A DNA stretch of 9,448 bases from Pseudomonadota bacterium (GTDB lineage: Bacteria > Pseudomonadota > Gammaproteobacteria > Steroidobacterales > Steroidobacteraceae): positions 1 through 9,448 of the forward strand of contig JAPTUI010000034.1 in NCBI GenBank assembly GCA_028067895.1, written 5' to 3'. Below are positions 1 through 5,460 of this stretch, one piece after another. Position 1 is the first letter of the stretch. Each line of letters begins with the position of its first letter. A model generated the notes under the pieces. That model worked only from the letters and a program-made list of their open reading frames with translations, was not told the origin of the DNA and searched no databases. The position numbers and the translations under genes were made by a program.

Positions 1-43
1 ATCTGTGACGGATTCGAACCGTCGACCAGCGGATTAAAAGTCC
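1..43 (-). other. Partial tRNA-Lys(UUU) 3' half, probable att site of a genomic island
   Basis: Read on the minus strand, this is the 3' part of a tRNA gene: the 3' side of the anticodon arm with loop CTTTTAA (anticodon TTT, Lys), a variable region, and a perfect T arm (GACGG, TTCGAAT, CCGTC), then six bases of the acceptor 3' strand running off the window. The 5' half is missing. Beyond the three bases GGA the anticodon stem no longer pairs (CAGGA against TCCGC), and no 5' acceptor strand matching ACAGAT occurs upstream. Tyrosine-recombinase islands commonly leave such a 3' tRNA copy at the far end while the intact tRNA is rebuilt at the other. Because the 5' half is absent to the right, the foreign DNA should be on the right and the chromosome to the left of base 1. 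No integrase is visible in the window. Confidence 0.75.
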
Positions 44-109
44 TGGCGAAGCACCTGGCCACCCCATACAACACCAATAAACTCAATCACTTAGCGGCGT
101 GACGCGGGG

Positions 110-140
110 CCACTTGGTGCCGTTTTGAGGCAGCAAGTGG
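110..140. repeat. Imperfect inverted repeat (hairpin) next to the att site
   Basis: CCACTTG (110-116) pairs with CAAGTGG (134-140), and TGCC (118-121) pairs with GGCA (129-132), separated by one G/G mismatch, around a seven-base loop. No T-run follows on either strand, so it is not a typical intrinsic terminator. Its position about 65 bases inside the att site suggests a protein-binding or recombination element, which is inference. Confidence 0.6.
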
Positions 141-155
141 AGCAAAAGTGGAGCA
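135..155. repeat. Two direct copies of a 10-bp repeat, AAGTGGAGCA
   Basis: AAGTGGAGCA occurs at 135-144 and again at 146-155, an 11-base (about one helical turn) spacing. The first six bases are also present inverted as CCACTT at 110-115 within the hairpin arm. Repeats with this spacing beside an attachment site resemble integrase arm-type or excisionase sites; no integrase is present here to test that. Confidence 0.55.
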
Positions 156-225
156 GAAAGCGGCCCACAGCGGCGGTGCGAACACCGCCCCGGGCCTGAC
201 CACAACCGACCCCAGGAGGTCCGTC

Positions 226-483
226 ATGGCTAACGCTGATCCTACCTGTCCGCCCACGGGAGAACAGCCCTCTCCCATCGCCACCATCCGCGGATACCGC
301 CGTACCGGCGGCGCCGTCGTCACAGTCTGCCGTGCCGGGCGGATCCACCGCTACCGCATCACCCTGCGCCGCTACGCGCTCCTGCGCAAGTGGACCGTCA
401 CCCACGCCGCGCGCCACTGGTGCACTTCGGGTTGGTGGGGCTGCAGTTCGATCGCGGTCTCCTTGTGGGAGGCACGGACATGA
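226..483 (+). CDS. Small hypothetical basic protein
   Basis: This 85-residue reading frame is not one I recognise. Its start is chosen because a perfect AGGAGG (214-219) lies six bases before the ATG; the same frame is open upstream but has no such site. The protein begins MANADPTCPP. Its middle is rich in Arg and Tyr (around residues 25-60), and a Trp/Gly/Cys-rich stretch lies near residues 65-75. There is no signal peptide or clear membrane segment. It sits just inside the island end, where small cargo or excisionase-like genes are common, but it shows no clear helix-turn-helix. The final TGA overlaps an ATG at 480, but the frame from that ATG runs on through the tRNA genes and is unlikely to be coding. 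The strong ribosome binding site is the main argument that the gene is real. Confidence 0.5.
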   Translation: MANADPTCPPTGEQPSPIATIRGYRRTGGAVVTVCRAGRIHRYRITLRRYALLRKWTVTHAARHWCTSGWWGCSSIAVSLWEART

Positions 484-792
484 GCCTTTCCTACCGCCCT
501 GTGCGCGCCCACCGTCCGTGTCAGACTGACAACGCAGCTCTTCTGTTGGCGATAGACTTGACGATTGACGGACGCGAGAGTGTACAGTGGTCCTTGCGCG
601 GACCCGCTCGGCGTCATACACTACACGCATCATGCACACGGCCGCCAACAGCTCGCTCTTCCTCCGCTGTCGCTGGCGACGCCTCTGTATATCGCACTGT
701 CGCGATTGATGAGGTCCATCCGCGCCCGAGCGGTGCGGATACTTCCAACCCATTGACTCTTGGCACTGGCCCCCGGCCAGTAGTCGCAGTGC
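484..792. other. Stretch without a convincing gene, leader of the tRNA/ATPase unit
   Basis: About 310 bases with no supported coding sequence. Open frames crossing it continue antisense or sense through the tRNA genes and are not credible. It holds a candidate promoter (594-622) and weaker promoter-like hexamers (TTGACG at 558 and 565, TACAGT at 583, TTGGCA at 760). A short ATCGC/GCGAT inverted repeat lies at 691-706. Nothing else stands out. Confidence 0.5.
594..622 (+). promoter_or_regulatory. Candidate sigma-70 type promoter for the tRNA/ATPase unit
   Basis: TTGCGC (594-599) and TACACT (617-622) are separated by 17 bases, the optimal spacing; each hexamer differs from consensus at two positions. 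Transcription would start near 629, giving a leader of roughly 165 bases before tRNA-Cys, which is long for a tRNA promoter. An alternative pairing, TTGACG (558-563) with TACAGT (583-588), has a 19-base spacer. Assigned by eye only. Confidence 0.3.
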
Positions 793-866
793 GTCCCCGT
801 GGCCGAGCGGTGAGGTGCCTGGACGCAACCCAGGCGAGGCGGGTTCGACTCCTGCCGGGGACTCCA
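793..866 (+). tRNA. tRNA-Cys(GCA) with non-standard position 33
   Basis: A full cloverleaf can be drawn. The acceptor stem GTCCCCG (793-799) pairs perfectly with CGGGGAC (856-862), followed by discriminator T863 and encoded CCA (864-866). The D arm has the conserved GG. The anticodon stem CCTGG/CCAGG flanks the loop ACGCAAC (823-829), and the T arm has loop TTCGACT. GCA at 825-827 reads Cys codons, and U73 is a known tRNA-Cys identity base. The odd point is C at position 33, where U is almost universal, so the U-turn of the anticodon loop would be altered. It could be a divergent, poorly functional or specialised tRNA. It lies 16 bases before tRNA-Trp in the same orientation and is probably co-transcribed with it. 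Confidence 0.8.
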
Positions 867-882
867 TCGATCAGACTCGCGT

Positions 883-958
883 GCGCGCGTAGCTCAACTG
901 GTAGAGCAGCGGTCTCCAAAACCGCAGGTTGGGGGTTCGAGTCCCTCCGCGCGTGCCA
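883..958 (+). tRNA. tRNA-Trp(CCA)
   Basis: The cloverleaf is regular. The acceptor GCGCGCG (883-889) pairs with CGCGCGT (948-954) with a G·U at the end, then discriminator G955 and encoded CCA (956-958). The D stem is GCTC/GAGC, the anticodon stem GCGGT/ACCGC with loop CTCCAAA (anticodon CCA at 916-918), and the T arm has loop TTCGAGT. G73 matches bacterial tRNA-Trp. Chromosomal trpT usually sits near tufB/secE/nusG; here it is inside an island end, so it is probably an additional copy. The 3' end is only 21 bases before the ATPase start codon, so tRNA processing and ATPase mRNA formation are likely linked. Confidence 0.95.
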
Positions 959-979
959 TCGCTTCACGAAGAGATCTGT

Positions 980-2215
980 ATGACTTCCGACATCGCCCGC
1001 TTCGTGCGATCGCGAGGCCCTGATCTCGATGAACAGCGTCGGCAACGCAGGCAACTTGCGCGCCGGCCGATGCTGCGTTACTCGGAAGATCACGAGCACC
1101 TGGAGCTCGACAAGCTGCTGCTTCGCGTCAGCGCCAGTGCCCGGAATTCGGAGCCGCAGTCGGCACCGCAGCCGACCCCTGCCCCCGAGCAGCCAGCCCG
1201 CACGCCGGAGCCGCTGGTGATCGACCGCCGCGGCATGGTGCGGGTGTTCTCATTCAAGGCCATCTGCACCGCCCGCGATCTCTTGTCGGGCGTGCGCGAG
1301 GCGGAGCGCAAGCGGTTTGAGGTGATCCTGGACCGAGCGGAACGCGATGATGGCTGGCGCTCGCTACCCTGGCGCGCTCTGCCCGGGAAAGACACGGACC
1401 GCGACGACCCGTTCCAGGATCTCGGCGCCGAGTATGCAAACTTCCGCGAGGTCATCGAGCACCTGCGGACGCAGTGGACCTGCGCGTCCCGCGCGCTCAA
1501 TACCGCAGCAGCTCGAATCGACCCCTTCCTCCTGGTCGGCGATCCCGGCGTCGGCAAGACGTACTTTGCTTCGGCGCTCGCCTCCGCGCTTCGCGTGCGC
1601 ATGGATGTGTACAGTGCGGGCGGTGCAGTCGATGCCATGCAGCTCTGCGGTTCGGACGCGCGCTGGTACGGCAGCCGGCCGGGACTCGTATACGACGCTC
1701 TGAGTCTCGGCGAAAGCGCTGCACCGCTCCTCGTCGTCGACGAGATCGACAAGATTGCACCACACAGCGGCGGCAATCGGGACACCCCGCTCAATTCTCT
1801 GCTCGATCTGCTGGAGCCGGAAAGCGCGCGCCGCTACCGCGATATGTCGGTGCAGCTCACCATGGACGCCAGTCACGTCCTGGTCATCGCCACTGCCAAT
1901 GATGCGCGGGAACTTTCCGGGCCGCTGCGCTCGCGGCTGACGGAATTTCACGTTCAACCGCCGACCGCCGAACAGCGACGGCTGATCATCGAGCGGCAAT
2001 TCGGGGCGCTGTTCGAGAGTCACCAGTGCCGTGATGACCTCGAGCTCGATGAGGCGAGCGTCGATGCGGCTACCGAAACGCCGGACCTCGATGTGCGCTC
2101 GCTCTTACGGATGCTGCGCACCGGTTTCGCCCGCGCTCTGGTTGACAATTCGGAGCGCGTGATTCTTGCGACGCCGCGCCGCGGATCGGGGCGGCGGAGG
2201 ATTGGATTTGTGTGA
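980..2215 (+). CDS. Lon-like AAA+ ATPase without a protease domain
   Basis: This 411-residue protein has a variable, Pro/Glu-rich N-terminal part (residues 1-80), a middle region of unknown fold, and one AAA+ module from about residue 160. Visible motifs are Walker A GDPGVGKT (187-194), Walker B LLVVDEID (250-257), sensor 1 N307 in ATAND, arginine-finger candidates R317/R319 in PLRSR, and a sensor-2-like R373. The Walker B to arginine-finger segment follows the Lon pattern (a DEIDK, then an LLDLLEPE element, then ATAN), but no Lon peptidase domain follows; the protein ends in a basic tail. It should be an ATP-driven remodelling factor with an unknown partner. ATG at 980 is preferred over frame-compatible upstream starts because those would lie within tRNA-Trp, and a GAAGAG ribosome site is at 968-973. 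The small gene 2225-2581 follows directly. Confidence 0.88.
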   Translation: MTSDIARFVRSRGPDLDEQRRQRRQLARRPMLRYSEDHEHLELDKLLLRVSASARNSEPQSAPQPTPAPEQPARTPEPLVIDRRGMVRVFSFKAICTARDLLSGVREAERKRFEVILDRAERDDGWRSLPWRALPGKDTDRDDPFQDLGAEYANFREVIEHLRTQWTCASRALNTAAARIDPFLLVGDPGVGKTYFASALASALRVRMDVYSAGGAVDAMQLCGSDARWYGSRPGLVYDALSLGESAAPLLVVDEIDKIAPHSGGNRDTPLNSLLDLLEPESARRYRDMSVQLTMDASHVLVIATANDARELSGPLRSRLTEFHVQPPTAEQRRLIIERQFGALFESHQCRDDLELDEASVDAATETPDLDVRSLLRMLRTGFARALVDNSERVILATPRRGSGRRRIGFV

Positions 2216-2224
2216 GGTACCAAG

Positions 2225-2581
2225 ATGACTATGAAGCTCGAATCGCAGCTCAAGGAGATTGAAGAATTCATCGCTTCGTCGCGACGTGTGTCCGATGGGA
2301 TCCGCCGTCAGACCGCGCCGGGTGAGGACCGGACACGGCATGCGTTGCTAGCGTGGTCTCAAGGCGAAATATGCCGTGCTGACGCTATGGATTTGCTCGA
2401 AATCGACTGGTACGGCGATCTACTCGATGCGCTTGCCGAGCACGAAATCGACCGGCCAGATGCGCATCTGACCGCTGAGGATCGCACTGCCCTTGAGCGC
2501 GTTATGCCAATGCTTGCGGAATCGCTTGACGGCGACGGTGACCCTCGATACCAGCAACTCCGTGATCTGCACGACAAATAA
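2225..2581 (+). CDS. Small acidic hypothetical protein, possible partner of the upstream ATPase
   Basis: This 118-residue protein is not recognised. The start ATG follows GAGG (2214-2217), a ribosome site that overlaps the stop codon of the ATPase gene, so the two are translationally close; a second in-frame ATG six bases on is an alternative. Residues 4-25 look like an amphipathic helix. Residues 40-78 (an Ala/Leu-rich segment followed by DWYGDLLDALAEH) resemble the short helical segment of small antitoxin-like proteins such as UPF0175, a likeness judged by eye and not firm. The C-terminal third is rich in Asp and Glu. There are no Cys clusters or membrane segments. It may be an adaptor, inhibitor or antitoxin for the ATPase. 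The frame stays open for 69 codons after its TAA. Confidence 0.75.
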   Translation: MTMKLESQLKEIEEFIASSRRVSDGIRRQTAPGEDRTRHALLAWSQGEICRADAMDLLEIDWYGDLLDALAEHEIDRPDAHLTAEDRTALERVMPMLAESLDGDGDPRYQQLRDLHDK

Positions 2582-2693
2582 ACAAGCTGCGCTGCCCTCG
2601 CCGCTCCTCTCGGGATCGAGGTCTTTCACGTCAGACCACGCAGCGTAGCACAGCGAAGGCTCATCGTCGAAGATTACTCTGACCGGCTCGTCG

Positions 2694-2730
2694 AGTCCTC
2701 CCTCGACGCCTGCGGCGGCAAGGGAGGACT
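2694..2730. repeat. Perfect 10-bp inverted repeat between convergent genes
   Basis: AGTCCTCCCT (2694-2703) and AGGGAGGACT (2721-2730) are perfectly complementary around a 17-base loop that can itself form GCC/GGC. It lies between the 3' ends of two convergent transcription units (stops at 2581 and 2754). Position suggests a bidirectional transcription stop or RNA 3'-end stabiliser, but no T-run follows on either strand. Confidence 0.55.
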
Positions 2731-2753
2731 GTACACACCGCCCAAACGACAAG

Positions 2754-3716
2754 TCAGTCCATATCAGAACGACTGTCCGATACATGTTTGAGAGCATCAA
2801 ACCGTTCCTTTGTCTTATCAAAAAAGGCACTATCCCTCTCAAACTCTCCGATAATCCAGTCTACGAACGCCGGGCTGTAACGGGGTGATGCATAATTCTG
2901 CGTATAGCAGAATTCTATATTCTTCTGAACTTCATGCACGCGCCTAATGCACAGTATGTCATGACGCGTTATGTGCTTCCGTTGTCCTAGCCTGGAGTTC
3001 ACCTCTACAACAACTTCCTTCTGGCGAAACGGGTGAGTCTTATCTATGGGGACAGCATAGTAAGCCGGGGCAGATGGGTCGCTGGTAAACTGGAGTGGCA
3101 GCACGCCTGCGGGGTGACTCGGTTGTGACTCCGGCGGAACGATGGCGATGCGCGAACCCGTCGGCGCCTCAACGACCTTTGTTATGCCTTCCATCCAGAA
3201 CTTTTTTACCTCCTCCAAACGGCGTTCGACAAACTGCCGAAGATCCTCGGAATTACCTGGTTCGCTCTTCGCGCCATGTCTGAAGTAAACCGTACCGACA
3301 GAGAATATTGTCTTCTGCTGTCCTGGCATTGGCTCGAATGTGCCAACTCTTGTGAACACCACGGGAATCTTTGTGTCGCCTATTAGCATGGCGACGATCT
3401 GTGAAGCGCATTTCTCGCACTCGATGATCTCAAATGCATGAAAATGCGATCCGGTATATTTATAAATTTTGTTCGTTAGGTCCGCTGGATCGACGCCCAG
3501 AAGTTGGCTTACATCCGTGTGTGAAGGTTGTCCACCATCATCCAACCCAAATAGGATAATGCCGCCACCTGAATTGGCCATTGCGGCAAGGTCCTTCAGG
3601 AGCGCCAACCACTCCCCCGGCGCGCCGACATCAAATGAACTCTTGAAGTCTACCTCAGCCGATTCTGAGGACCGGTCGAGTGCCGCGCGAAGCACTTCGT
3701 CGATAACGAGCCCCAT
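2754..3716 (-). CDS. AlbA_2 / Schlafen-type putative nuclease or nucleic-acid-binding protein
   Basis: This 320-residue protein has an N-terminal AlbA_2 (Schlafen AlbA_2) domain. The hallmarks are ESAEVDFKSSFD (18-29), the ANSGGGIILFGLDDGG block (47-62) and a VYFRHG strand (143-148), matching the family's E-x4-E-F-K, glycine-rich strand and Y-x-R-x-G elements. Residues E18, D23 and D59/D60 fall where the acidic triad of tRNA-cleaving SLFN11/SLFN13 would be, with Asp in place of the second Glu; this alignment is by eye. The rest (about 165-320) has no domain I recognise. ATG at 3716 is supported by AGGGGGAG seven bases upstream. It lies 49 bases after the HEPN gene and is likely co-transcribed with it. 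Base composition is AT-richer than the BREX genes. Known AlbA_2 proteins include regulators as well as nucleases, so activity is unproven. Confidence 0.82.
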   Translation of the reverse strand: MGLVIDEVLRAALDRSSESAEVDFKSSFDVGAPGEWLALLKDLAAMANSGGGIILFGLDDGGQPSHTDVSQLLGVDPADLTNKIYKYTGSHFHAFEIIECEKCASQIVAMLIGDTKIPVVFTRVGTFEPMPGQQKTIFSVGTVYFRHGAKSEPGNSEDLRQFVERRLEEVKKFWMEGITKVVEAPTGSRIAIVPPESQPSHPAGVLPLQFTSDPSAPAYYAVPIDKTHPFRQKEVVVEVNSRLGQRKHITRHDILCIRRVHEVQKNIEFCYTQNYASPRYSPAFVDWIIGEFERDSAFFDKTKERFDALKHVSDSRSDMD

Positions 3717-3765
3717 AATCAGGCTCCCCCTAATTGTTAACTGCCGATCATCATCCGATAACCGT

Positions 3766-4461
3766 TCAAAGCCTCGTTCCTACAGCTTCAACGACGCGCC
3801 GAACCGTATCCAGCACGGTGTCCGCGCTGTCCAGGAGATCTGCCTGACTCCGTACGCGGCGTTTTCTTGCATATGCAGATAGATCGATATCCAGCTCGTG
3901 GATGATCTTATTGCGAATGGTGAAGATCTCCTTCAGCCTCGGTATATCTATTTTCACTACCTTGTTATCAACCCCGAGTGCCGCGGCGGTTCTCAATATC
4001 TCCTCAGCGGACTGCAGTGAATCTCCGGTTAAGTCCTTAATGTAATCTTCAATCAACCTGCGCCGAGGTTCCCTATCCGCGAGGACGGATGCTAAAAATT
4101 TGGCGCCTGAATATAACTCGATTGCATCGGACTCGCCGTTTATGCGCTTGTGAATGAATCTTTCAAAGCCATCGCGAACAGACTGGTCCTTCTCCAGCAA
4201 TGGCTCAATGGTATCCCGAATGGTTTGTTTCAAGACAGCGTCGACGCCTGCGCAACTCATGACAAGCGCCGCACGCAGTATGTCCTGTTCTTGATCTGTC
4301 AATACGCCGCGAGGCTTTCCTCGCTTCGCTTTCGCGTCGTCGAATGCCATAATCAACGCAGAAACCGCGATATGCGTGTACTGATAGATCGACGCGGACT
4401 TTGAAAGAATATTTGAGGGTGGTAGTACAGATATGGTGTTTGGGCAGTGAAGAGTTGTCAT
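3766..4461 (-). CDS. HEPN-domain protein, putative RNase
   Basis: This 231-residue, mainly helical protein carries R183-NKII-H188, the Rx4H motif of catalytic HEPN ribonucleases, in a helix near the C terminus (FTIRNKIIHELDIDL). The N-terminal helices (about 25-85) and the charged middle section (residues about 90-160) fit the helical layout of HEPN families that occur in defence and toxin-antitoxin loci, similar in style to RiboL-PSP-HEPN proteins, an assignment I cannot confirm. HEPN RNases typically act as dimers on RNA, often tRNA or mRNA. The ATG used (4461) has no clear ribosome site; residue M38 is an internal alternative but would remove an apparently conserved helix. The AlbA_2 gene follows after 49 bases. 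Nothing resembling a classical MNT antitoxin is adjacent. Confidence 0.8.
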   Translation of the reverse strand: MTTLHCPNTISVLPPSNILSKSASIYQYTHIAVSALIMAFDDAKAKRGKPRGVLTDQEQDILRAALVMSCAGVDAVLKQTIRDTIEPLLEKDQSVRDGFERFIHKRINGESDAIELYSGAKFLASVLADREPRRRLIEDYIKDLTGDSLQSAEEILRTAAALGVDNKVVKIDIPRLKEIFTIRNKIIHELDIDLSAYARKRRVRSQADLLDSADTVLDTVRRVVEAVGTRL

Positions 4462-4542
4462 AACTGTGACGACCAGAGTCAGCTAATGGTGGTTGCACGT
4501 CTGGCTATTGCGGATTCGTTTGTTCAAGGCAGTCTCGCCAGC

Positions 4543-5460
4543 TCAGGCTGCCTCGCGTTCGATCAGGTAATCCGCAATTGCCTCCACGGAACGTAAAGGG
4601 CGAAAGCGTATATCAAACTTGTCCGCCTCAGCTTCCAACTCCTCTTCAGCCGCTTTGACCGCTGATTTCAAGGATCCGTCCTTGCGGGTCTCGAACACAA
4701 TCGGTCGATGAACGAGTAGTTCATAGGACATCGATGGGGCACATAGGGTCAGCGAATCTGCAAGGACACCGGCGTCGAGCTGGTGCAGGTCCCAAAGCCG
4801 CGCCTTTGCACGATCGACTTGTGATGACACTTGACTGGAAGACTTTGATTGGAGGGTCGCGAAGTTCGCAACGATGAACTTCCCTACGAACCCATATCGC
4901 AATGCGCGGGACGATTGCGATCGACGAAATTGCTTTCTGAAGTGGTCGCGTAACTCGGGTTGCCGGCCGACAACTTGTTGGCGAATCTTCGACTCGAGCC
5001 ATCCACCGCCCTCCGCACTTTCCGCTACCGCCGCTATCTCCGTAGTCGGCATGAAGTTGACCGCACTGAGAGCGGAGACCTGCTGAATCGCAAGACGCGC
5101 GAGATCTGCGAGGCCGGTGCCGGCACCGCGCCGTTCTGGGCCCAATACGAGCCCCTCTATTCTGTCCGCCAGCTCACTGAGCCCTCCAAGTCCTGCTCTA
5201 GCGAGAACATGCTGTGCTTCCGAAACGATCAGGTCGGCAGACCATGCGAGAGCAGCGGCTGCAGCACCATAGATGCATGAGAAGCGTCCGAGGTCTGCTA
5301 CGGGGACGACCACAAAAGACGAATCATCAGCCGCTGCCACCGCGATACAGATGCGCTCCCCTGAGCCCGTCAGTGGTTCAAGATACAGCGGTACCCAGCG
5401 CCCCGCATGAGTGCTGCGGCGCTTTGGCATCTGGTCTAACAACTGGGCAACTTCACTCAT
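4543..5460 (-). CDS. Hypothetical protein coupled to the HipA-like kinase
   Basis: This 305-residue protein is not recognised. The start at 5460 is set by an ATGA overlap with the kinase stop codon, a classic sign of translational coupling; the frame is open further upstream but there it only shadows the kinase gene. The N-terminal part (20-60) looks like beta strands (RWVPLYLEPL, then a hydrophobic ICIAVAA strand). It is followed by Ala-rich helices (65-90), a region at 150-220 rich in Arg, Gln and Ser, and an acidic AEEELEAEAD helix near 270-280. There is no signal peptide or membrane helix. Some HipA-like kinases have a small partner gene such as DUF3037, and this protein may play an analogous role, though it is longer and no clear similarity is visible. 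A partner, antitoxin or substrate-recruiting role is inference. Confidence 0.8.
   Translation of the reverse strand: MSEVAQLLDQMPKRRSTHAGRWVPLYLEPLTGSGERICIAVAAADDSSFVVVPVADLGRFSCIYGAAAAALAWSADLIVSEAQHVLARAGLGGLSELADRIEGLVLGPERRGAGTGLADLARLAIQQVSALSAVNFMPTTEIAAVAESAEGGGWLESKIRQQVVGRQPELRDHFRKQFRRSQSSRALRYGFVGKFIVANFATLQSKSSSQVSSQVDRAKARLWDLHQLDAGVLADSLTLCAPSMSYELLVHRPIVFETRKDGSLKSAVKAAEEELEAEADKFDIRFRPLRSVEAIADYLIEREAA

Noticed and set aside
1..70. A complete functional tRNA-Lys on the minus strand
   Set aside because: The anticodon stem pairs for only three bases on the 5' side and no matching 5' acceptor strand exists, so only the 3' part is present.
110..140. Rho-independent terminator
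   Set aside because: The hairpin is good but no T-run follows it on either strand.
91..867. Minus-strand 258-residue open frame
   Set aside because: It begins antisense to tRNA-Cys and runs through a non-coding leader and the small plus-strand gene; composition is the Arg/Ala/Gly mix expected from antisense GC-rich DNA.
390..983. Plus-strand 197-residue frame, including an ATG at 480 overlapping the stop of the small gene
   Set aside because: It runs through both tRNA genes in the sense direction, has no ribosome binding site at 480, and no protein-like domain.
614..1099. Minus-strand 161-residue open frame across the tRNA genes
   Set aside because: It contains the well-known RRDSNPQP...LPVELRA type peptide that arises from reading tRNA genes antisense; it overlaps two clear tRNAs and the true ATPase start.
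1090..2023. Long minus-strand frames opposite the AAA+ ATPase gene
   Set aside because: The plus strand has clear Walker A, Walker B, sensor and arginine-finger motifs; the opposing frames are shadows.
4462..4542. Promoter for the HEPN/AlbA_2 pair
   Set aside because: A TTGAAC-like box exists on the minus strand but no acceptable -10 box at a normal distance could be seen.
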